From: Nostoc sp. 'Peltigera membranacea cyanobiont' 210A
GTDB taxonomy: Bacteria; Cyanobacteriota; Cyanobacteriia; Cyanobacteriales; Nostocaceae
NCBI RefSeq assembly: GCF_002246015.1
Contig: NZ_NOLJ01000006.1
Span: forward strand, 485,722-545,456
Reading direction: 5' to 3'
Length of the DNA stretch: 59,735 bases
Shown here piece by piece: positions 37,169 through 45,565 of this stretch. Each line of letters begins with the position of its first letter. The stretch's first letter is position 1. The translations under genes and the position numbers were made by a program. Under the pieces are notes generated by a model. The model ran no database searches and was not told where the DNA came from. It saw only the letters and a program-made list of their open reading frames with translations.

Positions 37169-37283
37169 CTCCTTTTAGGAGAGAGGCTTTGAATCTTACT
37201 CTCCAACGCTAGGGTCTGTATTAAACTTAAGAGAGAAGCAGAGAAGCATTAGAGTTAATTTCACTAATTTATCCTTGAGTTAA

Positions 37284-38786
37284 TTATTCTTCAGTTAAGA
37301 AGATAGGGTTTTTCGTTGCGGTTTCTGGTAATTCACCCTCAAATGTAGCGGCAAAGGAACCTTTTGGTTCTTTGAGGAAGAAGGCACACATAAAAGCACA
37401 GACTAGTGCAGCTAAACCCATTGTGGTAAATAGTGTGGGAGCGTCGGTTAAGCTGAAAATTGTCAGGTAAACTACGCCACCAAAATTACCGTAAGCTCCG
37501 ACGTTACCGGCAATTTGTCCAGTGGCTTCTTTCTTAATTAGGGGGACGATGCTGTAGGTTGCACCGCAGCCAGCTTGGGCAAAGTAGGCGGCAAACATTG
37601 TCACTGCGATCGCTACCGGAATCGGCCAGCTACTACTAATAAAATGTGCCATCAAATAACTAACACCAATGCCAGCACTGATAATTGTCATTGTCCACTT
37701 ACGGGAGTTAAATTTATCAGAAATTAAGCCACCACTAGGACGAGAAATCAAATTTAAGAACGGATAGGTAGCGGCAATCATCCCAGCGATAACGTGTTCT
37801 AAAGCAAAAGTTTTTTCAAAAAATGCTGGGAGCATGGAAACGGCTGCCAGTTCGCTACCAAAACTAGTTATATAAGTGAATTCGAGTAAGGCTACTTGAC
37901 CAAATTGGAAACGTTCAGATGGAGCGTAAGTTTTCTTGCCAATTAGTAGTTCTCGGTTGACTTCCCAAGCTTTGTAACTTTGGTAAGCAAATAATCCTGC
38001 TAATAGTAACCAAGTCAGATACATTTGGCTCAAAGTTAAGAAGTGAATATTCTTTTGTTCTAAGCGCCAAGCTAATAAACCCAAGGCGAAAATCAAACCA
38101 AAATTCGAGAGAATCATCGCCCAAAAGCTTTTAACACTGGTTACTTCTAGAGAACCATTTTTCTTCGGTTTTTTGTAGACTTTACCAGTGGGTGTATCTT
38201 GGACGTTGTTGTAATAAATTACGCCGTAGATAGCTGCAATAATTCCTGTAAATGCGATCGCAAATCGCCAGTTAGAAGCACCACCAGCGAAAAAGCTCGT
38301 AGAAACTGCAAGTATCGGCAAGGCAAATTCTGCGCCAAAAGCCCCAAAGTTGCCCCAACCTCCATAAATACCTTGAGCAATTCCCATCTCCTTCGGCTGG
38401 AACCATTCGGACACCATGCGGATACCCACAACAAACCCAGATCCGACAATCCCCATCAGCAAACGACTGATGACTAGTTGATTAAAATCTTGCGCTAGCG
38501 CCGTCGCCAAACAAGGAATAACCGCAAATATCAGCAGCATTGAGTAGGTGATTCTGGGGCCAAAACGATCCAGAAGCATCCCAATAATTAGGCGTGCCGG
38601 AATTGTGAGGGCAAGGTTACAGATGCCTAAAGTTTTGATTTGTTCTGGTGCTAAATCTAGTTCTCTGCCAATGGTTGTAGCGAAGGGGGCAAAGTTAAAC
38701 CAACAAACAAAGGTGAGAAAGAAAGCAAACCAAGTCTGATGTAAGATGCGGTAGCGATCGCTGAATGAAAATAATTGTTTAAGCAT
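37284..38786 (-). CDS. nrtP: Nitrate/nitrite transporter of the major facilitator superfamily
   Basis: 500 residues with about 12 membrane segments. NrtP/NarK features are FNFAPFATTIGREL at the N terminus, IPARLIIGMLLDRFGPR (MFS loop 2-3 motif), the nitrate signature GGWGNFGAFGAEFALP and its second copy GNVGAYGNFGGVVYLT, and YPFLNLISRPSGGLISD. It imports nitrate and nitrite across the plasma membrane. Several Nostoc strains use this permease where Anabaena has the NrtABCD ABC transporter. It lies between nirA and narB on the same strand. The upstream spacer carries a 21-bp tandem array and no promoter I can identify. Confidence 0.95.
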   Translation of the reverse strand: MLKQLFSFSDRYRILHQTWFAFFLTFVCWFNFAPFATTIGRELDLAPEQIKTLGICNLALTIPARLIIGMLLDRFGPRITYSMLLIFAVIPCLATALAQDFNQLVISRLLMGIVGSGFVVGIRMVSEWFQPKEMGIAQGIYGGWGNFGAFGAEFALPILAVSTSFFAGGASNWRFAIAFTGIIAAIYGVIYYNNVQDTPTGKVYKKPKKNGSLEVTSVKSFWAMILSNFGLIFALGLLAWRLEQKNIHFLTLSQMYLTWLLLAGLFAYQSYKAWEVNRELLIGKKTYAPSERFQFGQVALLEFTYITSFGSELAAVSMLPAFFEKTFALEHVIAGMIAATYPFLNLISRPSGGLISDKFNSRKWTMTIISAGIGVSYLMAHFISSSWPIPVAIAVTMFAAYFAQAGCGATYSIVPLIKKEATGQIAGNVGAYGNFGGVVYLTIFSLTDAPTLFTTMGLAALVCAFMCAFFLKEPKGSFAATFEGELPETATKNPIFLTEE

Positions 38787-38835
38787 TCCAAGTCTTTCTA
38801 ATTGAATAAAACACGGAGAAAAGGTAGCCGAAATT

Positions 38836-39066
38836 GAGCCTTTAAGGTCGGAAGTTGAGGCTTTGAGGTCGGAAGTTAAGTCTTTGAACTCGGAAGTTGC
38901 GCCTTTTAACTCGGAGGTTGCGTCTTTGAACTCGGAAGTTGAGGCTTTGAGGTCGGAAATTGCGCCTTTTAACTCGGAGGTTGCACCTTTGAACTCGGAA
39001 GTTGCGCCTTTGAACTCGGAAGTTGCGCCTTTTAACTCGGAGGTTGCACCTTTTAACTCGGAAGTT
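38836..39066. repeat. 21-bp tandem array, 11 units, between nirA and nrtP (array 2)
   Basis: Eleven complete units of the type GCGCCTTT(G/T)AACTCGGAAGTT with limited variation, plus a decayed twelfth at 39067-39087. It fills most of the 334-bp nirA-nrtP spacer. It shares the AGTCTTTGAACTC core and period with array 1 at 3414-3644, but the second half of the unit differs (GGAAGTT against CATTAAT). The open frame at 38863-39117 is a repeat artefact. Confidence 0.92.
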
Positions 39067-39120
39067 GCGCCTTTAAAGTTGAAGTATGAGTTTTACTCCA
39101 TGCCCAATCACCAATAAGCA

Positions 39121-40725
39121 CTAACAGTTACTAACGACTAAGGCTTCTTTGTTGAGTTTTGCCCCAAACTTTTGGATGAGTAAATCTTGCAATATTGGCT
39201 GCAAGTCTTCGCATGGTATGCCTTTGATGATGCAAGTTCCCAAATGAGCATCTTTGCCAACTTTGCCACCCATATAGATGTCAACACCTTCAAGGGTTTT
39301 GCCATTTTTACGAGTTTTAGTTCCCATCAAGCCGATGTCTGCAACTTGGGGTTGTCCGCAGGAGTTGGGGCAACCTGTCCAGTGAATTCGCACTGGGTTG
39401 GTGAAGCTTAACTCTTCTTCTAAGACTTTAATCATTGCCAGGGCGCGATTTTTGGTTTCGATGAGGGCAAAGTTGCAAAATTGTGCGCCTGTGCAAGATA
39501 CTAGCGATCGCGCCAATAAACCAGGATTAACTGAAAATCTTTCTAGCAACGTTTCTGTTAAAAATGTTGCTAAACGTGACTCAGGAATATTGGGGATAAC
39601 AATGTTTTGCTCAACTGTGAAACGGATTTCGCCAGTGCCGTAAACTTCTGCTAGACGAGCAATTTCAAACATATCTTCGGCATACAAACGACCGACAGGA
39701 ATGTGTAAACCTGCGTAATTTAATCCGGCTTGCTTTTGTTTATATACCCCGATGTGGTCGCGTTTTTCCCAGTCGATTTCGTCTTTTGCGGCTGCGGGTA
39801 ATAATGATTTACCCAAACGGCTTTCTACTTCTGCTCGAAATTTTTCTACACCCCATTCATCAATTAGCCACATCAACCGCGATTTTTGCCGATTAGCACG
39901 TGGCCCATGATCGCGAAATACTTCCAAAACCGCTCTACATACAGCTACTACATCGTCTGGAGCCACCCAAGCATTCAGAGGAATCGCCGCCTCACAGCGT
40001 TTTGCTGAGAAAAAGCCACCGACTAAAACGTTAAACCCGAATATTGGTGATTGGGAAAATTCTTGCCCAGTCCCCAGTCCCCAGTCCTCATTCCCTTCCT
40101 TAAATGCTGGCACAAAAGCTAAATCGTTAATTTCAGCATGAACCGAATTGTCTCGTCCACCTGCGATCGCAATATTAAACTTCCGTGGTAAGTTGCTAAA
40201 TTCTGGGTTCCCTTCCCCTTTGTTGGTGAGCATATCTTGAATTTGCTGTACCAACTCTCGCGTGTCGTACAACTCATCTGCATCTAAACCCGCCACAGGA
40301 TCGCCTGTAATATTGCGGACGTTATCCATTCCTGACTGCACAGTGGTTAAACCAACTGCGTGAAATCTATTAAAGATATCTGGTAAATCTTCAATCCTAA
40401 TCCCCCGTAATTGAATATTCTGTCTGGTAGTAATATCAGCGCAACCATCATCACCGTAACGCTGCACTACTTGGGCCAAAACACGCATCTGGTTGCTTGT
40501 AAGAATACCGTTAGGCATCCGCAACCGCATCATAAACTTGCCTGGGGTAACTGGGCGAAAAAACACACCTACCCATTTGAGTCGATGATCGCGATCTGTT
40601 TCGTTCATCGCCTCCCAACCCAAGGAGGCAAATTTCTCTATCTCACTCTTGATGGCGAGTCCATCTTTTTCTGCTTTTAATTTCTCGAACTTATTAAGGC
40701 TAGTGGTAGTTGCTGTGTCTGTCAT
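39121..40725 (-). CDS. nirA: Ferredoxin-nitrite reductase
   Basis: 534 residues. It reduces nitrite to ammonium with six electrons from ferredoxin, using siroheme and a [4Fe-4S] cluster. The four ligand cysteines are in SCTGAQFCNF and WTGCPNSCGQPQ. The two ferrodoxin-like substrate repeats (GKFMMRLRMPNGILT, GLHIPVGRLYAEDM) and IQLRGIRIEDLPDIF are intact. Length is normal and there is no rubredoxin- or ferredoxin-type extension. ATG 40725 is the start. It is the first gene of the nirA-nrtP-narB run. A class II NtcA promoter lies about 275-320 bp upstream, giving a long leader. Confidence 0.97.
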   Translation of the reverse strand: MTDTATTTSLNKFEKLKAEKDGLAIKSEIEKFASLGWEAMNETDRDHRLKWVGVFFRPVTPGKFMMRLRMPNGILTSNQMRVLAQVVQRYGDDGCADITTRQNIQLRGIRIEDLPDIFNRFHAVGLTTVQSGMDNVRNITGDPVAGLDADELYDTRELVQQIQDMLTNKGEGNPEFSNLPRKFNIAIAGGRDNSVHAEINDLAFVPAFKEGNEDWGLGTGQEFSQSPIFGFNVLVGGFFSAKRCEAAIPLNAWVAPDDVVAVCRAVLEVFRDHGPRANRQKSRLMWLIDEWGVEKFRAEVESRLGKSLLPAAAKDEIDWEKRDHIGVYKQKQAGLNYAGLHIPVGRLYAEDMFEIARLAEVYGTGEIRFTVEQNIVIPNIPESRLATFLTETLLERFSVNPGLLARSLVSCTGAQFCNFALIETKNRALAMIKVLEEELSFTNPVRIHWTGCPNSCGQPQVADIGLMGTKTRKNGKTLEGVDIYMGGKVGKDAHLGTCIIKGIPCEDLQPILQDLLIQKFGAKLNKEALVVSNC

Positions 40726-40999
40726 GAGGCTGAATCTCGTTGCAAATTACTGATACGATCGGGAACTGTGGTCGTAATTTCCCAATACCAATCAATCCGT
40801 AGTTACATCAGGTGCTGTATCTACGAGGGTTAGGGAATAAAAACTTAATATTTAACTACGGCTGATTATTTTTACTCAAGAACATTCCAGCGCGAAACTT
40901 CAAATCCGTGGTTAGTTAAGGAAAACTTGTGGCCATTTACATCTTGGGAATTTGTCAAGCAGGTTTAGATAATGTTCATGTAACAATTTCGATACTCAT

Positions 41000-41041
41000 A
41001 ACTTAAGATGATATTTTTGTTAAAATCGTATAAAATGTTAC
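41000..41041 (-). promoter_or_regulatory. Class II NtcA-activated promoter of nirA
   Basis: A perfect NtcA box GTA-N8-TAC (GTATAAAATGTTAC, 41028-41041). On the minus strand exactly 22 bp further is TAAGTT (complement of 41000-41005), matching the TAN3T -10 box. This is the canonical NtcA class II spacing. The start of transcription should be near 40993, leaving a leader of about 270 nt before nirA. NtcB would be expected to bind nearby, but I cannot point to its site. Confidence 0.85.
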
Positions 41042-41242
41042 GTTTTTTGGAAAAATCTACAAAAAACGCATGAGTACTATGTATTTTTTACATTAAAGTC
41101 ACCACTGAACGATGTAAAACGCTTAATCAACGGTATTTGAGATGACTAAAGCAATTTTGGAGCGCCATAGATTAATCCCAAATCTAAAATCCAAAATTGA
41201 GTGGCAGATGTTAGCTAAAACTTAGATATTATTTCAACAGCT

Positions 41243-41650
41243 ATGAAACGTCGTGATTTTATGAATTGGGTAGGTTTGGGTTTGATTGCGAGTTCTCTAC
41301 CTGTAGCGATCGCAGCTTGTTCTTCTCAAACAACTCCAGTATCTAAAGATTGGCAAACAGTAGGTACATCGGTAGAATTAGATAAAACAGGTCAATTGCT
41401 AGCAAAAGATTCACCTGCTGGGCCTGTGCTGGTAGTGGGCACATCAAAAGCCGGAATAACTGCTGTTAACCCTACCTGTACTCACGCAGGTTGCACCGTA
41501 GCATGGACTGATGCCAAAAAATTCACTTGTCCCTGTCATGGTTCGGAATTTGGGGCTGATGGTAAAGTGCAAAAAGGCCCAGCAACAGAAGCGCTCAAAA
41601 CTTATGCCGCCAAAATTGAGGGTAATTCTGTTGTAGTCAAACCAAGCTAA
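41243..41650 (+). CDS. Rieske [2Fe-2S] protein with Tat-type signal and lipobox
   Basis: 135 residues. The N terminus MKRRDFMNWVGLGLIASS is a twin-arginine signal, followed by PVAIAACSS with a possible lipobox Cys26. The Rieske ligands are CTHAGC and CPCHGSEFG, about 16 residues apart, complete. It is a small stand-alone Rieske protein and not a cytochrome b6f PetC, which is longer and has a membrane helix. It may pass electrons in the periplasm or thylakoid lumen. It is divergent from nirA across the NtcA-controlled region, so co-regulation with nitrate assimilation is possible. Confidence 0.85.
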   Translation: MKRRDFMNWVGLGLIASSLPVAIAACSSQTTPVSKDWQTVGTSVELDKTGQLLAKDSPAGPVLVVGTSKAGITAVNPTCTHAGCTVAWTDAKKFTCPCHGSEFGADGKVQKGPATEALKTYAAKIEGNSVVVKPS

Positions 41651-41651
41651 T

Positions 41652-41695
41652 GGAGGCAGGGAGCAGGGAGCAGGGAGCAGGGGGCAGGGAGCAGA
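41652..41695. repeat. Heptanucleotide repeat GGGAGCA
   Basis: Five to six GGGAGCA/GGGGGCA heptamers in tandem between the Rieske and HEAT genes. Same family as the arrays at 10434, 56474 and 56909. Confidence 0.85.
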
Positions 41696-41719
41696 AGATG
41701 ATAATTAAAGCAAGATATT

Positions 41720-43018
41720 GTGAGTAACATCAAACAGCTTTTGGTACAAGCAGAAGCAGCACATAATGCCGCTGATTGGTCATCACTTATTCAATATTTA
41801 CAACAGTTAATTTTAGGTGCAGACTCAGAAGATCCAGAGATAGTTAAAAATCGAGAATATCTCCTGAAATTAACACTTTCCATGTTAGAAATGGGGGATT
41901 TTCAACAACGCTGGGAAATCACCAAAGTATTGACTAACTTAGGAAATATTGCCATCCCACCTCTCGTTGAAATATTAGAAGATGAAGACGCAGAAGAAGA
42001 GTTGCGCTGGTATGCAGCAAGGACTTTGGGCGAATTTAAACACCCAGAAGCGATCGCGTCAATAGTTGAATTGTTGAAAAATGATGAGGATGAAGAACTC
42101 AAAGCGATCGCAGCTACAGCACTGGGACAAATGGGTACTGTTGCTATTGCTTCACTAACTGAACTTCTATTAGACGAAAATACACGATTGTTAGCAGTGC
42201 GATCGCTTTGTTGTATTCGGCAACCAGAAACCATCACGCCGCTGTTAAGTGTAGTGCAAGATCCACAAGCAGCAATCCGCGCCGCCGCAATTGAAGCCCT
42301 CAGCAGTTTTCATGACGAACGTGTACCGCCAGTATTATTAAAAGCTTTGGATGATACAGCCGCCACAGTCAGGCGTGCAGCACTGCTTGGTTTAGGTTTT
42401 CGCCCCGACTTACACCAAGCATTAGATTTAATAACGAGACTGCAACCCAAACTTTACGACTTTAACCTTGATGTTCGTTGTGCAGCCGCAGTTACCCTTT
42501 CTCGAATTGGTAGTGATGACGCTGCCAAACACTTATTTGATTTGCTGATTTCACCCCAGACACCGATAACGCTGCAATTAGAAACCATCCGCGCTTTAAG
42601 TTGGGTGGGGACGTTATCGAGTTTGGAATATTTGCAAGAAGCAGTGAATCAAAGCACTTCCGAGACAGTATGGCAAGAAATTGTCACAGTTTTGGGACGA
42701 GTCCAAAAATCGCAGTTAACTACACCAGCGACAGAAATCTTACTGCAAATACTGCGATTGCAGCATCCAGCCACAGAGATTGCTAAAATCAAAAGTGCGA
42801 TCGCCTTATCTTTAGGACAGTTAGGCGAAATGCAGGCAATTGAACCATTGATTTCGCTGCTAGGCGATTCTAATGCATCGGTGAGACTACATGCGATCGC
42901 AGCCCTGAAAAATCTGGATGGGGAAGCCACACATCAACAATTGCAGCAGTTAGCAAATAATGATGCAATCACACCAGATTTAAAACAAGGAATCGCGATC
43001 GCTTTAGCCGAATGGTAA
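41720..43018 (+). CDS. HEAT-repeat protein (phycobilin-lyase/NirB-like)
   Basis: 432 residues, mostly alpha-helical HEAT/PBS-lyase repeats from about residue 85 to 430 (ELRWYAARTLGEFKHPEAI, ELKAIAATALGQMGTVAIAS, AIRAAAIEALSSF, SVRLHAIAALKNL). It resembles CpcE/NblB-type proteins. It lies between nirA and ntcB and is divergent from nirA. In Anabaena 7120 the gene at the comparable place, nirB, is reported to be needed for full nitrite reductase activity; homology to it is a guess from position. GTG 41720 is the start; no strong ribosome-binding site is seen. Confidence 0.8.
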   Translation: MSNIKQLLVQAEAAHNAADWSSLIQYLQQLILGADSEDPEIVKNREYLLKLTLSMLEMGDFQQRWEITKVLTNLGNIAIPPLVEILEDEDAEEELRWYAARTLGEFKHPEAIASIVELLKNDEDEELKAIAATALGQMGTVAIASLTELLLDENTRLLAVRSLCCIRQPETITPLLSVVQDPQAAIRAAAIEALSSFHDERVPPVLLKALDDTAATVRRAALLGLGFRPDLHQALDLITRLQPKLYDFNLDVRCAAAVTLSRIGSDDAAKHLFDLLISPQTPITLQLETIRALSWVGTLSSLEYLQEAVNQSTSETVWQEIVTVLGRVQKSQLTTPATEILLQILRLQHPATEIAKIKSAIALSLGQLGEMQAIEPLISLLGDSNASVRLHAIAALKNLDGEATHQQLQQLANNDAITPDLKQGIAIALAEW

Positions 43019-43759
43019 ATTTCAGTGTCAACTTTTAATCGCGTAGCGTCTCGTTAGCGTGGTCACTGAGCGGAGTCGTACCCCTCCGGGGAAGCAAGCT
43101 ACGCGCAGCGTCTCGTAGAGAAGTGCAGCCTTTTGTAGAGAAAAGAGGACTAAAATACTTGCTACAAACCTTTAATTATTTACGCCGGCCTACTTAACTG
43201 ACAATAAAAGTATTCCTTAAGTCTAAAGCAAGACACATCTGGAGTATGAAGTTATAAGTTCTCTGGTGAAATAATATTGTGAAGTATTCTTAATAGAATC
43301 TCAACTGCTAGCAGCATCTGGCTGTATAAAGTTTTTAGTTAAGTAGAAAGAAGTCCGGCGAAAAACTAACACTCATGCTATCTAACAGGAACAAAATAAT
43401 TCACAATAAGTAATTAAATAAAAAAATGGCATGGATAGAATAAAATACAATACTTAGTTTCTATTTTTCTGAACAAGCCAATTTGTTCGTAGGTTCTTAA
43501 TCCTGAAATAGTAATTACTGATTGTGAGTTATTTTGCTTAATGTGACGAATAGTAAGTTGTTGTGGTATTTTCAAATCCTTTCGACTTTTCCAGAAGAAG
43601 CTAAGTAAAATACTCCTTCAATCTATCCTTCAATCTATCTTGTCAGAATTTACCTAATTTAGCAGTGGATTGAAGAGACAACATTGCTTTTGTAAATCCA
43701 ACATTGCTTTTGTAAATCAATTAACCACACAAATCTAGAACATAAAAGGAACCATAAGC
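43019..43759. other. Repeat-bearing intergenic region
   Basis: 741 bp with no gene I can support. It holds a GC-rich interspersed repeat (CGCGTAGCGTCTCGTTAGCG ... GCAAGCTACGCG, 43035-43130), a 12-bp duplication CCTTCAATCTAT at 43616-43639 and two 20-bp copies of CAACATTGCTTTTGTAAATC at 43679-43718. The last precede the next gene by 40 bp and could affect its promoter. Confidence 0.5.
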
Positions 43760-44356
43760 ATGAAGCCTTTCGATTTATCTAAAGCTGTTTTAGCTACTGT
43801 CTTTGCCATCAGTTTCGCTTCTGTATCCTTACCTCCTTCAGTTTCTGCCCAAAGTGGAGGTTCCGGTAGTGGAGGCTCCGGTAGCGGAAGCTCCGGTAGC
43901 GGAAGCTCCAGTGGTAGCACTGGAACAACAGGTACTGGGTCAGGCACTGGAACAACAGGCACTGGAACAACAGGTACTGGCACAACAGGCACTGGAACAA
44001 CAGGTACTGGCACAACAGGCACTGGAACAACAGGTACTGGCACAACAGGCACTGGAACAACAGGTACTGATACCACAGGTACTGGCACAACAGGTACTGG
44101 CACAACAGGCACGGGCACTGATACCACAGGTACTGGAACAACAGGTACTGATACTACAGGCACGGGCACTGATGCCACAGGTACTAACAGGAATACAGGC
44201 GTCGTAACTTCCGAAAGACCTAGCGATCGCGGTTTCAATTTTGGTTGGCTAGGTTTGCTAGGTTTAGCTGGTTTAGCTGGACTAGCTCGTAATCGCGGAA
44301 AAGTCCGGGCTTATAGCGATCCTGATGAAGTAGCAGGTTCTCACTCCAGAAAATAG
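43760..44356 (+). CDS. WGxxGxxG-type C-terminal anchor protein with Thr-Gly repeats
   Basis: 198 residues. A signal peptide (AVLATVFAISFASVSLPPS, cleaved near VSAQ) is followed by a Gly/Ser-rich stretch and about 80 residues of TGTTG and TDTTG repeats (15-bp units). The C terminus, DRGFNFGWLGLLGLAGLAGL then ARNRGK, fits the WGxxGxxG-CTERM-type sorting anchor: a short motif, a hydrophobic helix and a basic end. The protein should be exported and kept at the membrane or processed. Repeat composition suggests a flexible, possibly glycosylated stalk. AAAGGAACC precedes the ATG by a good distance, and a strong terminator follows. Confidence 0.8.
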   Translation: MKPFDLSKAVLATVFAISFASVSLPPSVSAQSGGSGSGGSGSGSSGSGSSSGSTGTTGTGSGTGTTGTGTTGTGTTGTGTTGTGTTGTGTTGTGTTGTGTTGTDTTGTGTTGTGTTGTGTDTTGTGTTGTDTTGTGTDATGTNRNTGVVTSERPSDRGFNFGWLGLLGLAGLAGLARNRGKVRAYSDPDEVAGSHSRK

Positions 44357-44373
44357 TATCCACCACACTTTAG

Positions 44374-44412
44374 GAGGGCACAAACGAAATTTGTGCCCTC
44401 TATTATTTTTTT
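44374..44412 (+). terminator. Rho-independent terminator
   Basis: GAGGGCACAAA and TTTGTGCCCTC form a perfect 11-bp stem with a 5-nt loop, followed by TATTATTTTTTTT. It lies 17 bp after the stop codon of the WGxxGxxG gene and separates it from ntcB. Confidence 0.95.
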
Positions 44413-44567
44413 TGGCGAAATTTACCGAAAAAATCGGTGCAAAGCGCATCATTCAAGACAAAGGCGGTCAAATCTGATTTACTTAAATGTCAATCAGAGA
44501 AAAAAAGATGTAACAAACTATACTAAATTGTGGATAAAAATCCGTTAACTTAATAAAACTGATAAAT

Positions 44568-44581
44568 GTAATTCAGGCTAC
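44568..44581. promoter_or_regulatory. NtcA-type palindrome immediately before ntcB
   Basis: GTAATTCAGGCTAC is a perfect GTA-N8-TAC match that ends 6 bp before the ntcB ATG. No TAN3T -10 lies 22-23 bp downstream, so it is not a normal activator site. It could repress, or be chance. Confidence 0.4.
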
Positions 44582-44587
44582 ATAAAA

Positions 44588-45565
44588 ATGCGCCTAGAGC
44601 AGTTGCAAGCCTTTCTAGCGATCGCCCAAACCGGCAGCTTTCAACAAGCAGCGCGAACATCTGGTGTTACCCAATCGACAATTAGTCGCCAAATCCAAGC
44701 ATTAGAAGCAGATTTGGGGATAGAACTGTTTCACAGAAGCACTCATGCCAAGCTAACGCTAGGAGGTGAACGTTTGTTACCCCGCGTCCGTAAAATTTGC
44801 CAAGAGTGGCAGACTGCTACAGAAGAATTGGCTGATTTAATCGCCGGAAAGCAACCAGAACTTTGCGTTGCCGTGATTCACTCCCTATGTGGATCTTACT
44901 TACCACCAGTGTTGCAAAAATTTTGTCATGATTATCCAGATGTGCAATTGCGAGTGACTTCATTGGGGAGCGATCGCGCCCTCAAAGTCCTCAAAGATGG
45001 ATTGGTAGATTTAGCAATTGTGATGAATAATCGCTTTTTAACCACCAGTAGAGAAATGGTGGTAGAAGTGCTTTATGATGAACCTATAGAAGTTTTAACC
45101 GCAGCCAATCATCCCCTGGCACAATATGAATTTATCCCTTGGTCGGAGCTAATTCGTTATCCCCAAGTGGTTTTTAAAGATGGTTATGGGATGCAACGCT
45201 TAATTCAAGATAGATTTGAGCGGATGGAAGCTACACTCAAGTCGGTTTTAGAGGTAAATACCCTAGATGCCTTTCGGGGAGTTGTGCGCCAAGGAGAACT
45301 GATAGCTTTGCTACCTCAATCAGCATTACTAGAAGCTCGTCTTGACCCTACCCTGGCGATTCGTTCTTTAGCCAGCAATAATACTAGTGGTTTAGCAGAT
45401 GGTTCGAGTTTGACTCGTCGGGTAGTTATGGTGACAACTCAAGACCGTCTGCAAATTCCTCCCATCAAGCATTTTTGGCAACTAGTGCGGGAAAATATTC
45501 CACTGCAAATTGACCAGCAGCGATCGCCTTCGTCACCTGCCATTTTGTTGGACAACGTGAGTTAA
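44588..45565 (+). CDS. ntcB: LysR-family nitrate assimilation regulator NtcB
   Basis: 325 residues. The LysR winged HTH occupies residues 1-62 (LEQLQAFLAIAQTGSFQQAA, GVTQSTISRQIQALEADLG), and the periplasmic-binding-like effector domain follows (90-300: ELCVAVIHSLCGSYLPPVLQ, VDLAIVMNN, HPLAQYEFIPWSEL). It activates the nirA operon in response to nitrite together with NtcA. The call rests on overall likeness to NtcB and on the position across from nirA. The last residues (SPSSPAILLDNVS) are unusual: they are read from DNA that on the opposite strand encodes the end of a DUF4157 domain, with a 33-bp overlap. So the natural C terminus seems replaced at a junction near 45540. Confidence 0.9.
   Translation: MRLEQLQAFLAIAQTGSFQQAARTSGVTQSTISRQIQALEADLGIELFHRSTHAKLTLGGERLLPRVRKICQEWQTATEELADLIAGKQPELCVAVIHSLCGSYLPPVLQKFCHDYPDVQLRVTSLGSDRALKVLKDGLVDLAIVMNNRFLTTSREMVVEVLYDEPIEVLTAANHPLAQYEFIPWSELIRYPQVVFKDGYGMQRLIQDRFERMEATLKSVLEVNTLDAFRGVVRQGELIALLPQSALLEARLDPTLAIRSLASNNTSGLADGSSLTRRVVMVTTQDRLQIPPIKHFWQLVRENIPLQIDQQRSPSSPAILLDNVS

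Noticed and set aside
38836..39117. Open frame with NSEVAPFNSEVAPL-type repeats
   Set aside because: Artefact of the second 21-bp array; not a gene by context.
40980..40995. GTA ... TAC pair upstream of nirA (GTAACAATTTCGATAC)
   Set aside because: Spacing is 10 bp, not 8, and a perfect box with correct -10 spacing lies just upstream.
43735..44238. 167-residue antisense frame with Val-Pro repeats
   Set aside because: Mirror of the Thr-Gly repeats of the WGxxGxxG gene, which has a signal peptide, ribosome-binding site and terminator.
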